From NCBI GenBank assembly GCA_905203475.1, contig CAJKWD010000012.1, positions 1 through 29,497 of the forward strand: a stretch of DNA of 29,497 nucleotides, given 5' to 3'. A model generated the notes under the pieces. It searched no databases and had not been told where the DNA came from. It worked only from the letters and a program-made list of their open reading frames with translations. Origin of the DNA: an uncultured Acholeplasmataceae bacterium. GTDB taxonomy: Bacteria > Bacillota_I > Bacilli_A > RF39 > UBA660. Both the position numbers and the translations under genes were made by a program. Every line of letters starts with the position of its first letter. Positions within the stretch are counted from its first letter, which is position 1. Below are positions 1 to 7,381 of the stretch, in pieces.

Positions 1-70
1 AAGAGGCGCCCCTGCTAAGGGTGTAGGTCGGGCAACTGGCGCGAGAGTTCAAATCTCTCCTACTCCGCCA
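1..70 (+). tRNA. tRNA-Ser(GCT), 3' part
   Basis: The 5' end (acceptor strand and most of the D arm) lies outside the window. Visible are the anticodon stem 7-11/19-23 with loop 12-18 and anticodon GCT at 14-16, a long class II variable arm, the T arm with loop TTCAAAT (stem GAGAG/CTCTC), the acceptor 3' strand, discriminator G and an encoded CCA at 68-70. The long variable arm and the GCT anticodon make it serine for AGC/AGT codons. It is close to the Bacillus tRNA-Ser(GCT) as I remember it. Confidence 0.96.
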
Positions 71-79
71 TAAGAAATT

Positions 80-106
80 AAAAGACAGATTCTTCTGTCT
101 TTTTTC
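80..106 (+). terminator. Intrinsic terminator of the tRNA
   Basis: A perfect 9-bp stem AAAGACAGA/TCTGTCTTT (81-89/94-102) with a 4-base loop is followed by a T-run. It ends the plus-strand tRNA transcript shortly after the CCA end. Confidence 0.85.
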
Positions 107-118
107 TTGTTTATATAT

Positions 119-150
119 GAAAAGAAAGCAGATATTACTCTGCTTTCTTT
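119..150 (-). terminator. Intrinsic terminator of recA
   Basis: A 12-bp perfect stem (121-132/139-150) with a 6-base loop; the recA stop codon (135-137) sits in the loop. On the minus strand the descending arm ends TTTCTTT, giving a U-rich tail. Confidence 0.75.
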
Positions 151-1163
151 TCTGCTTTATCTCCAATACCATAATAATTACGTACTTTTTTCTCTATTTC
201 TTCTTTTAATGCTTTATTATTACGTAATAATTCTTTGACATTCTCTTTTCCTTGACCAATCTTATCTCCATTATAAGAATACCATGCACCACTTTTCTCA
301 ACAATGCCTGCTTCACTCGCAAGATCCACCAATTCGCCTTCTGTAGATACTCCTTCACCATACATAATATCTACACTACATGTCTTAAATGGTGGTGCCA
401 TTTTATTTTTTACAACTTTCACATTTGTCTTATTTCCAACAATTTCACTTGCCGTTTTAATTTGCTCTGAACGACGAATTTCTAAACGAATAGAAGAATA
501 AAACTTCAAAGCACGTCCACCAGGTGTCGTTTCTGGGTTTCCAAACATAACGCCTACTTTTTCACGTAATTGATTGATAAAAATACAAATCGTATTTGTC
601 TTATTAATAATTCCTGATAACTTACGTAATGCCTGACTCATTAAACGTGCTTGTAGTCCAACATGACTATCGCCCATTTCTCCTTCAATCTCTGCTTGTG
701 GAACAAGGGCAGCAACAGAATCGATTACTACAATACTAATTGCTCCACTACGAACTAATGCTTCACAAATTTCTAATGCTTGTTCTCCATTATCAGGTTG
801 AGATAATAATAATTCATTGGTATTTACTCCTAATGCTTCCGCATATTTTGGATCTAATGAATGTTCTGCATCAATAAAAGCAGCTCGTCCACCCTTTTTC
901 TGTGCCTCTGCAATCGCATGAAGTGCAAACGTTGTCTTACCACTTGATTCTGGACCATATATTTCAATAATTCTTCCCTTTGGATAACCACCAATTCCTA
1001 AAGCGATATCTAATGATAATGAACCACTTGGAATAACATCGATTGTACGGTGTGCTTCCTCTCCTAATTTCATGACCGCACCTTTTCCAAATTGCTTCTC
1101 AATATCTAATAAAACTTGATCTAATGTTTTATCAGTCGTTGTCTTACTTGCTTTACTTGCCAT
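135..1163 (-). CDS. recA: RecA recombinase
   Basis: Cytoplasmic recombinase that forms ATP-dependent filaments on single-stranded DNA, carries out strand exchange and triggers LexA self-cleavage. Walker A GPESSGKT, the IDAEHSLDP and VVIDSVAAL segments and the INQLREKVGVMFGNPE loop are all present. The length of 342 residues is normal for the family, with a Lys/Glu-rich C-terminal tail. The reading frame extends 13 codons further upstream, but the start chosen (MASKASKT) has a strong ribosome binding site AAGGAGGAAGAAC just before it, and the upstream in-frame ATG lies next to the promoter -10. The gene has its own promoter and a LexA-like box. It follows rodZ-pgsA as in Bacillus, but cinA, which usually sits between pgsA and recA, is absent. 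Confidence 0.98.
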   Translation of the reverse strand: MASKASKTTTDKTLDQVLLDIEKQFGKGAVMKLGEEAHRTIDVIPSGSLSLDIALGIGGYPKGRIIEIYGPESSGKTTFALHAIAEAQKKGGRAAFIDAEHSLDPKYAEALGVNTNELLLSQPDNGEQALEICEALVRSGAISIVVIDSVAALVPQAEIEGEMGDSHVGLQARLMSQALRKLSGIINKTNTICIFINQLREKVGVMFGNPETTPGGRALKFYSSIRLEIRRSEQIKTASEIVGNKTNVKVVKNKMAPPFKTCSVDIMYGEGVSTEGELVDLASEAGIVEKSGAWYSYNGDKIGQGKENVKELLRNNKALKEEIEKKVRNYYGIGDKAEKKAE

Positions 1164-1200
1164 GTTCTTCCTCCTTGATACTTTCCTTATTGACATTAAC

Positions 1201-1229
1201 ATTGTAACTTAATTTAAAAAAAATGTCAA
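1201..1229 (-). promoter_or_regulatory. SigA-type promoter of recA
   Basis: On the minus strand TTGACA (1224-1229), 17 bases, then TACAAT (1201-1206). The predicted transcript start is near 1194, about 30 bases before the recA start. Confidence 0.85.
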
Positions 1230-1238
1230 TAGTTTTTA

Positions 1239-1252
1239 CGAACATTTGTTTG
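1239..1252. promoter_or_regulatory. LexA/DinR-like SOS box upstream of recA
   Basis: CGAACATTTGTTTG differs at one position from the Bacillus-type SOS box CGAAC-N4-GTTCG. It lies ten bases upstream of the recA -35 element. A very similar site (CAAACATTTGTTTG) sits in the ruvA promoter at 15931-15944, which supports both. Confidence 0.75.
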
Positions 1253-1282
1253 TCATTTTTTGGGAGATAAAAGATACAGATA

Positions 1283-1313
1283 CAAAAAAAGATGAAACAA
1301 ATTTTCCATCTTT
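1283..1313 (-). terminator. Intrinsic terminator of pgsA
   Basis: On the minus strand AAAGATGG pairs imperfectly with CATCTTT across a short AT-rich loop, followed by a run of seven T. The stop codon of pgsA overlaps the hairpin. Confidence 0.7.
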
Positions 1314-1914
1314 ATTTTTTTACATCTTCTAAAAAGAATTTTTTATTTAAATTGTAATATTGTACTCCACTGATAATTGAAAGAACACAAGCGACAATTA
1401 GTAAAAAGTCAGATACTTTCAAATTCCATAATTCAAATGGTAAATTGTAGAATAACGTTAAAACAATACCTACCATCAAACAAGCAGTTTTTGCCTTACC
1501 ACTTTTAATAGCTGCTACAACATGTCCCTTACTTCCAGCTACCATCTTAATTGAATTTACAATGCTATCTCTGACAATAATAACAACTGTAATTAAGGGG
1601 TGAATAAATCCTTGTGCACATAAAATAATTAAAACAGAGTTTACTAATACTTTATCTGCAATCGCATCAATCATCTTTCCAAAATCTGTAATTAAATTAT
1701 ATTTACGGGCAATATATCCATCTAAAAAGTCAGTTAAACTTGCTAGAATAAATAAAACACCTGCAATAATATATCGAATATCTACAACAATCTTTTCATT
1801 GATAAATAACTTGTAAATATCAACTCCCATCGCATCAAATGGGAATAATAATACTGCAATAATCACAAATGCCATAATAATTCTAAGCATTGTCAATTTA
1901 TTTGGTAAATTCAT
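1312..1914 (-). CDS. pgsA: CDP-diacylglycerol--glycerol-3-phosphate 3-phosphatidyltransferase
   Basis: Integral membrane enzyme making phosphatidylglycerophosphate, the first committed step to phosphatidylglycerol. That lipid is also the glycerophosphate donor for the LtaS-type enzyme encoded at 18890-20950. The CDP-alcohol phosphotransferase signature DG-x2-AR-x8-G-x3-D-x3-D is seen in DGYIARKYNLITDFGKMIDAIAD. The N-terminus MNLPNKLTMLRI is typical of PgsA, several membrane segments follow, and 200 residues is normal. Its ATG overlaps the rodZ stop in an ATGA, and GAGGAGG lies ten bases upstream, so the two are translationally coupled. Confidence 0.95.
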   Translation of the reverse strand: MNLPNKLTMLRIIMAFVIIAVLLFPFDAMGVDIYKLFINEKIVVDIRYIIAGVLFILASLTDFLDGYIARKYNLITDFGKMIDAIADKVLVNSVLIILCAQGFIHPLITVVIIVRDSIVNSIKMVAGSKGHVVAAIKSGKAKTACLMVGIVLTLFYNLPFELWNLKVSDFLLIVACVLSIISGVQYYNLNKKFFLEDVKK

Positions 1915-2402
1915 AATAAAGTAGCCTCCTCACTTACTGCATAAACAACATTTTCATCTACAAAATCATCATGATGAATATTTGAAAAAACATAATAAAT
2001 AACCATCAAAATAATGAGTAAAATAAAAATATATATAGCAATCGGTGGAATAGCAAAGGTACGTTTTCTTTCTAATGTATAAGGAGAAGATATTTTTTTC
2101 TTATCTTTTTCCTTTTTCGCATGTTTCTTTGCTTTTTTGATATCATCCATCGATATTTTTGATGTATAGTCAAATAAGTACTCATTGAATTCATCAACCA
2201 TGTCTTCATAATCCAATCCTAAGTATTTTGAGTAATCACGAATGAAATATTTTAAATAGAAGACATCTTTAAATGCTTTCATATTTCCCGATTCGATATT
2301 TTCAATTTGAGTTGGGCGCATTTTTAAATCTTCTGCTGCTTCTTCAATCGAAATTCCAATACTTTCTCTTGTTTCTTTTAATCTCTCTCCAATTTCTTTC
2401 AC
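1911..2402 (-). CDS. rodZ: RodZ-like helix-turn-helix membrane protein
   Basis: 163 residues starting at a GTG: V(M)KEIGERLKETRESIG. The start is chosen because GGAGTG lies six bases upstream. The longer frame beginning at 2450 would run into the 3' end of the RNase P RNA. Residues about 1-70 form a Cro/C1-type helix-turn-helix of the RodZ kind (ISIEEAAEDLKMRPTQIENIESG), then a Lys-rich juxtamembrane stretch and one transmembrane helix (about 120-140). The extracytoplasmic tail is only about 20 residues, much shorter than in classical RodZ. RodZ links MreB filaments to the cell-elongation machinery. It sits directly before pgsA, as ymfM does in Bacillus. Confidence 0.85.
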   Translation of the reverse strand: MKEIGERLKETRESIGISIEEAAEDLKMRPTQIENIESGNMKAFKDVFYLKYFIRDYSKYLGLDYEDMVDEFNEYLFDYTSKISMDDIKKAKKHAKKEKDKKKISSPYTLERKRTFAIPPIAIYIFILLIILMVIYYVFSNIHHDDFVDENVVYAVSEEATLL

Positions 2403-2430
2403 GTTTATCACTCCAATGAAACATAAAAAA

Positions 2431-2791
2431 AATAATATTTTATAAGCCATGTTCTGTTCCTATTTCTAGGCGACAAACATTTATCTATCAATTACTTGAT
2501 CCCGAGCGAAATTCGTTTCTTTCTAACTCAAGCTCCCCTACCAAAATTTGGGTTTCTCGCTTGCGGGGTTTACCACGTTCCACTCCTTTTATTTCTAAAA
2601 GGCATCGTCACTTTGGCACTTTTATACTTCCTCGAATCATATACAAATGTACTTAGATTCTTAAAGAGCCGTGAGAATTCTCTCCTGTAGGTTATTTTTT
2701 CCCTACACACAAACACTACAGTCATCACAGACTGTGCGAGCATGGACTTTCCTCTATATTACAAGAATATAGCGTTTGTCAAAATATTATT
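2431..2791 (-). ncRNA. rnpB: RNase P RNA, Bacillus type (class B)
   Basis: Catalytic RNA that matures tRNA 5' ends. Read on the minus strand it contains the conserved GAGGAAAGTCCATGCTCGCAC (complement of 2736-2756), GTGGAACGTGGTAAACCCC, GCGAGAAACCCAAATTTTGG and a 3' GAACATGGCTTA. The ends are set by P1: minus-strand AATAATATTTT (2791-2781) pairs perfectly with AAAATATTATT (2441-2431), and a T-run follows, so P1 may double as the terminator. The 5' strand of P1 overlaps the gpsB stop codon (2787-2789). I see no convincing promoter of its own, so processing from a gpsB transcript is possible. Confidence 0.95.
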
Positions 2792-3113
2792 CTTTTCCGT
2801 AAATAATTTTTTCCAAATTAGATAATCTTCTTAAAACATCGGCATTTGATACATTTGTACTTTCGCCACCTGTTTCACTTAACACATCTAACTTTGTATG
2901 AAGACTTCTGTTTTCTTGTTTCAATCGTGCATTTTCTTCCATAATTTCTTTTTGTGTTTTCTTCATATCAGCAATCACTGCTTCGTATTCTTCATAATCG
3001 TGAATGATAATATCCAAAAACTTGTCTACCTCTTGAGGACGATATCCACGTGTATCAATTTTGAAGTCTTTTTCTAAAATATCTTTTGTTGTTAATAAAA
3101 TTCTATCGTTCAT
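2787..3113 (-). CDS. gpsB: Cell division protein GpsB (DivIVA family)
   Basis: Cytoplasmic adaptor that couples penicillin-binding proteins to the division and elongation machineries. 108 residues; the family signature KDILEKDFK-x-DTRGYRPQEVDKFLD is at residues 11-34, followed by a coiled coil and the conserved C-terminal trimerisation motif LRRLSNLEKIIYG. The start MNDRILLT is preferred over an in-frame ATG eight codons earlier because AGAGGTGG lies five bases upstream of it. A near-consensus promoter stands 30 bases upstream. The stop codon lies inside P1 of rnpB; the gpsB-rnpB neighbourhood is also found in Bacillus. In other Firmicutes GpsB is a partner of the PASTA kinase, which is encoded at 24085-25869. 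Confidence 0.95.
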   Translation of the reverse strand: MNDRILLTTKDILEKDFKIDTRGYRPQEVDKFLDIIIHDYEEYEAVIADMKKTQKEIMEENARLKQENRSLHTKLDVLSETGGESTNVSNADVLRRLSNLEKIIYGKE

Positions 3114-3141
3114 ATATTCCACCTCTTTATTCGACATCTAC

Positions 3142-3170
3142 ATTTTATCAGTAATGTCATATTTTGTCAA
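3142..3170 (-). promoter_or_regulatory. SigA-type promoter of gpsB (and rnpB)
   Basis: Minus-strand TTGACA (3165-3170), 17 bases, TAAAAT (3142-3147). A strong match located directly upstream of the gpsB ribosome binding site. Confidence 0.85.
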
Positions 3171-3200
3171 TGAAATCAAGGACTTGACACGAACTTCACA

Positions 3201-3677
3201 CTAAGCCAAAATATCCTTTTCCTTACATAATTTTTTCATTTCTTTTTCATCCATATCATCTAACATATGAATACATTGACCAATACTATAATCTTCAAAA
3301 AAGAGATAGTATAGTCGTAAACATGTCCTTTCCTTACCTAGATGATAATTCTTTTCATCCAATACCATCTGCATATATAAGATTAAAAAAGTAACAATTA
3401 CTTTTGTTCCATATTTTTCTCCCATCTTTTCAATCATTAGAACATCATCTTTACGTATTTTCTTTTTCACATGTTCAACAACACTTAAAAAATCATCATA
3501 TATATCATTCGCATTATATACTTCTGATAATTCTTTTAAAATAAGTAACTGATCTTCTAACTTTGTCATATGTTTTTCTAAACGATCATCCACATAATAA
3601 ATACAAGGTTTACCAAAAGGGTCTGTACCGTATTCTAGACTACCAAGTCCATCTTTCAATTCAATTGCCGTAATCAT
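3201..3677 (-). CDS. Conserved-looking cytoplasmic protein of unknown function
   Basis: 158 residues, not recognised. The start MITAIELKDGLGSLEYG is chosen because GGTGAT lies just upstream; the frame is open nine codons further without a better site. No signal peptide. One moderately hydrophobic stretch (about 95-107, VIVTFLILYMQMVL) is probably a buried helix. The N-terminal third looks like a small beta-rich unit, the rest is helical and charged, ending DDMDEKEMKKLCKEKDIL. It stands between the ABC exporter operon and gpsB with its own weak promoter. I see no terminator after it, so read-through into gpsB is possible. No function is proposed. Confidence 0.75.
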   Translation of the reverse strand: MITAIELKDGLGSLEYGTDPFGKPCIYYVDDRLEKHMTKLEDQLLILKELSEVYNANDIYDDFLSVVEHVKKKIRKDDVLMIEKMGEKYGTKVIVTFLILYMQMVLDEKNYHLGKERTCLRLYYLFFEDYSIGQCIHMLDDMDEKEMKKLCKEKDILA

Positions 3678-3692
3678 ATTATCACCACTCTC

Positions 3693-3721
3693 ATTATAAC
3701 ACAAGAAAAGACAATTCCCAA
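3693..3721 (-). promoter_or_regulatory. Possible promoter of the 3201-3677 gene
   Basis: Minus-strand TTGGGA (3716-3721), 17 bases, perfect TATAAT (3693-3698). The predicted transcript start is almost at the Shine-Dalgarno, and the -35 sits in the loop of the preceding terminator, so this is a tentative call. Confidence 0.45.
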
Positions 3722-3729
3722 AAATTGCC
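3703..3729 (-). terminator. Intrinsic terminator of the ABC exporter operon
   Basis: Minus-strand GGCAATT/AATTGTC (3723-3729/3710-3716, one G-T pair) with loop TTTGGG, followed by TTTTCTT. It overlaps the permease stop codon. Confidence 0.65.
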
Positions 3730-4436
3730 TAATTATCAACTCCAACTTTTTTATATGCAAATTGAAATAATAAGATACTAATTACTAGCCATGTGATAAT
3801 AACAACACAAGGAAAACCTACTTTTGCAATCGTTAATGTATTTTTAGTAATACATGAAAATATTTCCATCATCGCATCCGTAGGAAGTAAACTAGAAATT
3901 GTCTCTGCTAACTTATCTTTAAACATCATAATAAACATCGGAGCCATAAAAATAACCATAAATGGCATAGATAAAAGTCCCGCTGACATCTGGTTCTTTG
4001 CCAGCAAGCCCACAAATGCGCCAAATAAAATAACTGCTAAGCCTGTTACAAAACTAACAAGTTGATATAAAATAAAATGATTCATGGGTAATTCCAAAAT
4101 AAAGTATATCAGTAAATTATCAATCACAACAAATAACATACAAATCATTGCTTTAGCAAACAATATCTCACTTGCTTTGACATCATTTAACATCAGAGTA
4201 CGGAGAGTATTCTTTTCCTTTTCTTCAGCAATAATCGTTCCCATTAAAGCAACTGGAACCATTGATAAAGTCAGTAATGTACAAATAGAAAATAAATATT
4301 CCTTCGGTGTATTTCCCATATTCGCATATAAAAATGCAAATGCGATTGGTAAAATAACATAGATAAAAACATTTAAATTCTTTAATAAATCTTCCATTCC
4401 TAGTTTAAATAATGCCTTTACTTTATATAATCTCAT
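3729..4436 (-). CDS. ABC-2 type transporter permease
   Basis: 235-residue membrane protein with about six hydrophobic helices (about 22-40, 52-75, 94-115, 122-145, 150-175, 208-228). After the second helix comes the cytoplasmic segment EEKEKNTLRTLMLNDVKASEI, which is the hallmark of ABC-2 permeases of drug, lantibiotic or lipid exporters. It pairs with the ATPase encoded immediately upstream; the genes overlap by 4 bases (ATGA). The substrate cannot be read from the sequence. Confidence 0.88.
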   Translation of the reverse strand: MRLYKVKALFKLGMEDLLKNLNVFIYVILPIAFAFLYANMGNTPKEYLFSICTLLTLSMVPVALMGTIIAEEKEKNTLRTLMLNDVKASEILFAKAMICMLFVVIDNLLIYFILELPMNHFILYQLVSFVTGLAVILFGAFVGLLAKNQMSAGLLSMPFMVIFMAPMFIMMFKDKLAETISSLLPTDAMMEIFSCITKNTLTIAKVGFPCVVIITWLVISILLFQFAYKKVGVDN

Positions 4437-5254
4437 TTTAATTCCCTCCCTGTTAAACTTAAAAATATCTCTGCTAAGTTGGGTTCTTGGGAATGAATTG
4501 ATTGAATCTTTTTCTTGTTATGTTTTTGTAATGCTTTGACAATAGCTTCTGTGTCTTTTTTCACAACAATTTCTTTTTCATCTTCGTAAATAATAGAAAC
4601 AAAATCTTGGGCATATTTTAATTTTAATTCACGAGGTGTTCCTAACTCTACAATCTCTCCCTTATTTAAGAAAGCAACACGATCACATAATAAATCAGCT
4701 TCTTCCATATTATGCGTCGTTAAAAAAATCGTTGTCCCACCCCTTCGTAAATTTAATAATAACTTATGAATTTCTTCTGTCGTAGCTGGATCTAAAGCTG
4801 CTGTCGGTTCGTCTAAAAACAATAATTTTGGATGATGAATAATCGCACAAGCAAGTAAAAGGCGCTGCTTCATTCCTTTCGATAAATTTTCTACTTTTTT
4901 ATCTTTATCATCCCATAACTTTACTTCTTTTAATACTTCCTCTACATATTTTACATCTGTTTTAGAAAGTTCTGCAAAAAAACATAGATTACGATAAACA
5001 GTCAATCTTTCGTAGACACCACTATTATCACTTAAAATTCCAATTTCATTTCTTTTGGCATGAACTTCACAACTTCCAAAAGTTGGTTTTAACTGTTCTG
5101 TTAAAAGCTTAATCGTCGTTGTTTTACCTGCACCACTTGGCCCTAGAAAACCAAATATCTCATGTTCTTTCACATCAAATGTAATTCCATTTAATACTTT
5201 TTTACGTCCAAACGAAATACTTAAATCGTTGGTTTCAATCATGCTGTTTTTCAT
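4433..5254 (-). CDS. ABC transporter ATP-binding protein
   Basis: 273 residues. Walker A GPSGAGKTTT, signature LSKGMKQRLLLA, Walker B LLFLDEPTAALD and the H-loop TTHNMEEADLL are intact. A C-terminal extension of about 70 residues after the core is usual for the exporter (CcmA/DrrA-like) class. Start chosen at MKNSMIETNDLS, because AAGGAGGAGTACG precedes it; an upstream ATG eight codons earlier has no such site. It works with the ABC-2 permease that overlaps its stop codon, in export of an unknown substrate. Confidence 0.93.
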   Translation of the reverse strand: MKNSMIETNDLSISFGRKKVLNGITFDVKEHEIFGFLGPSGAGKTTTIKLLTEQLKPTFGSCEVHAKRNEIGILSDNSGVYERLTVYRNLCFFAELSKTDVKYVEEVLKEVKLWDDKDKKVENLSKGMKQRLLLACAIIHHPKLLFLDEPTAALDPATTEEIHKLLLNLRRGGTTIFLTTHNMEEADLLCDRVAFLNKGEIVELGTPRELKLKYAQDFVSIIYEDEKEIVVKKDTEAIVKALQKHNKKKIQSIHSQEPNLAEIFLSLTGRELK

Positions 5255-5292
5255 CGTACTCCTCCTTGATACCATCATACCAAAAAAAGAAG

Positions 5293-5325
5293 AAAAAAAC
5301 TACCTATCTTCTAAAAAATAAGTAG
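5293..5325 (-). terminator. Intrinsic terminator after the 31-codon ORF
   Basis: Minus-strand CTACTTAT pairs with ATAGGTAG (5318-5325/5300-5307, one G-U pair), followed by seven T. It contains the stop codon of the small ORF and separates it from the ABC operon. Confidence 0.75.
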
Positions 5326-5395
5326 CTCTTTTCACATCGTCTAACTCTTCTAATAAATTGTCATAATAAATCATAATTACTTCTTGATTCACCAT
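5300..5395 (-). CDS. Possible 31-residue small protein
   Basis: A short ORF encodes MVNQEVIMIYYDNLLEELDD followed by VKRATYFLEDR. AGAGGTG lies nine bases upstream of the ATG, and the TAG stop falls inside a terminator hairpin, as in many bona fide genes of this window. The product would be a single acidic amphipathic helix with no signal or membrane segment. It lies between lepA (78 bases upstream) and the ABC operon and might be co-transcribed with lepA, after which no terminator is visible. Not recognised; it could be a remnant. Confidence 0.45.
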   Translation of the reverse strand: MVNQEVIMIYYDNLLEELDDVKRATYFLEDR

Positions 5396-5473
5396 CGAAC
5401 ACATCACCTCTAAAGGAATCCTACCACGTTTTCTTTTCGATGTGTTGTAATTCGACAAAACTAGAATATAATT

Positions 5474-7279
5474 TTAAGAATCTTGATCATCCATACTTAA
5501 AATAGATAAGAACGCTTCTTGAGGAATTTCAACGCTTCCAACCATCTTCATACGTTTCTTTCCCTCTTTTTGCTTTTCTAACAACTTACGTTTACGACTG
5601 ACATCTCCTCCATAACATTTAGCAAGTACATTCTTACGAACTGCTTTGATATTACTACGAGCAATTGCCTTAGAACCAATCACTGCTTGAATTGGAACTT
5701 CAAACTGTTGTCTTGGAATTAACTTTCTTAGATTTTCAACAATCGCTTTTCCTCGTTTATAAGCAAAATCACGATGGACAATCATACTAAGAGCATCTAC
5801 CATCTCGCCATTTAATAAAATATCCATTTTTACTAAATCACTACTCTTATAACCAATTAATTCATAGTCAAAAGAAGCATATCCTTTGGTACTTGATTTT
5901 AATCGATCAAAGAAGTCATACACAATTTCTGAAAGAGGAATTTCATAGTGAATATTTACTCTAGTCGCATCTAAATATTCCATAGAAACATAATTTCCAC
6001 GTTTATTTTGACATAATTCCATTACTGGTCCAATATATTCACTTGGAACAAATATATTGGTACGTATATATGGTTCCTTAATATCTTTAATACGAACACG
6101 ATCTGGCATCTTAGAAGGGCTATCTACCATCATATGTGTGTGATCTGTTAATTCTACATCATATATAACAGAAGGACTCGTAGCAATTAAATCAATCTTA
6201 AACTCACGTTCAATTCTCTCTTCAATAATATCCATATGAAGTAGTCCTAAAAAACCACAACGAAATCCAAACCCTAACGCCTTACTTGTCTCAGGTGTAA
6301 ACTCTAAAGAAGCATCGTTTAATTTCAATTTTTCTAAAGCTTCTCTTAGACTATCGTATTTACTAGACTCAATTGGATATAACCCACAAAACACCATTGG
6401 TTTCATCGGTTTATAACCGATTACTTCCCCTTCACAAGGGTTATTTTTTAGAGTAATGGTATCCCCTACTTTAATATCTTGAATATCTTTAATACTTGCA
6501 GTTAAGAAACCAACTTCTCCCACTGTCAACTCTTGCACATTTTTCTTATGGGGTGTCGAAACACCTAACTCTACGACTGAATAACTGCGATTTGCCTGTT
6601 TCATGTATATTTCATCACCCACATGAACAGCCCCATCGACAACGCGTATTAAAGCTACAACACCGAGATAAGCATCATAATAACTATCAAAGATGAGTGC
6701 CTTTAATGGCTTTTTAATATCACCAGTAGGTGCTGGTACTTTTTTTATCACTTGTTCTACTAATTCTTTAATACCAATTCCATTCTTTGCACTCGTTAAA
6801 ATAATCTCATCCTCTTCAAATCCTAATGTATCCATTAGTTCTTGTTTTACTTTATCAGGATTGGCATTGGGTAAATCGATCTTATTAATAACTGGAATAA
6901 TCGTCAAATTATTATCTAACGCAAGATAGAGATTCGCAAGTGTCTGTGCTTCAATTCCCTGAGCAGCATCGACAACAAGGATAGCTCCTTCACAAGCTGC
7001 TAAACTACGACTTACCTCATAAGAAAAATCAACATGTCCTGGCGTATCAATTAAATGAAGTTGATACATTTCTCCATCCATCTCATATTCTAATTCAACA
7101 GCATTTAATTTAATCGTTATTCCACGTTCACGTTCAATATCCATATTATCTAATAATTGATCTTTCGCCTCACGTTTTGTTATCGCTCCTGTTAGTTCCA
7201 AAATACGATCCGCAATCGTACTTTTACCATGGTCAATATGTGCGATAATTGAGAAATTACGAATATTTTGTTGTTTCAT
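5474..7279 (-). CDS. lepA: Elongation factor 4 (LepA back-translocase)
   Basis: 601-residue ribosome-associated GTPase that promotes back-translocation or re-modelling of stalled ribosomes. G1 AHIDHGKST, switch region ERERGITIKL, G3 DTPGHVDF, G4 NKIDLP and the LepA-specific C-terminal domain ending RKRKLLEKQKEGKKRMK are complete. ATG start chosen with GAGGTGA five bases upstream; a GTG three codons earlier lies inside the Shine-Dalgarno itself. Preceded by an extended -10 promoter. In Bacillus, lepA follows spoIIP-yqxA as broadly here, but hemW/hrcA do not follow. Confidence 0.97.
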   Translation of the reverse strand: MKQQNIRNFSIIAHIDHGKSTIADRILELTGAITKREAKDQLLDNMDIERERGITIKLNAVELEYEMDGEMYQLHLIDTPGHVDFSYEVSRSLAACEGAILVVDAAQGIEAQTLANLYLALDNNLTIIPVINKIDLPNANPDKVKQELMDTLGFEEDEIILTSAKNGIGIKELVEQVIKKVPAPTGDIKKPLKALIFDSYYDAYLGVVALIRVVDGAVHVGDEIYMKQANRSYSVVELGVSTPHKKNVQELTVGEVGFLTASIKDIQDIKVGDTITLKNNPCEGEVIGYKPMKPMVFCGLYPIESSKYDSLREALEKLKLNDASLEFTPETSKALGFGFRCGFLGLLHMDIIEERIEREFKIDLIATSPSVIYDVELTDHTHMMVDSPSKMPDRVRIKDIKEPYIRTNIFVPSEYIGPVMELCQNKRGNYVSMEYLDATRVNIHYEIPLSEIVYDFFDRLKSSTKGYASFDYELIGYKSSDLVKMDILLNGEMVDALSMIVHRDFAYKRGKAIVENLRKLIPRQQFEVPIQAVIGSKAIARSNIKAVRKNVLAKCYGGDVSRKRKLLEKQKEGKKRMKMVGSVEIPQEAFLSILSMDDQDS

Positions 7280-7296
7280 GGCTATCACCTCTCGTT

Positions 7297-7302
7297 ATTA
7301 TA
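7297..7302 (-). promoter_or_regulatory. Extended -10 promoter of lepA
   Basis: Minus-strand TGATATAAT: perfect TATAAT with a TG one base upstream. No good -35 is seen 17 bases further upstream. Confidence 0.65.
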
Positions 7303-7324
7303 TCATGTTTTTTAGAAAATAACA

Positions 7325-7354
7325 GCAAAGAAAAGGAGAATCATATGACTCTCC
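7325..7354 (-). terminator. Intrinsic terminator upstream of lepA
   Basis: Minus-strand GGAGAGTC-ATAT-GATTCTCC hairpin (7335-7354, one G-T pair) followed by TTTTCTTTG. It ends the transcript of the two unknown genes. Confidence 0.75.
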
Positions 7355-7381
7355 CAATCATTTACTGAGTACCGATTCTTT

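Noticed and set aside
1164..1202. Upstream start of recA
   Set aside because: It lies at the promoter -10 with no Shine-Dalgarno; the internal ATG at 1163 has AAGGAGG.
2403..2450. ATG extension of rodZ
   Set aside because: It would overlap the 3' end of rnpB, and the GTG at 2402 has its own GGAGTG site.
2496..2690. Plus-strand 64-codon ORF
   Set aside because: It is the antisense of the RNase P RNA core; the conserved P-RNA blocks explain the sequence.
6496..6929. Plus-strand ORFs inside lepA
   Set aside because: They lie opposite the GTPase and domain II regions of lepA in another frame, with no ribosome binding site; shadows of a real gene.
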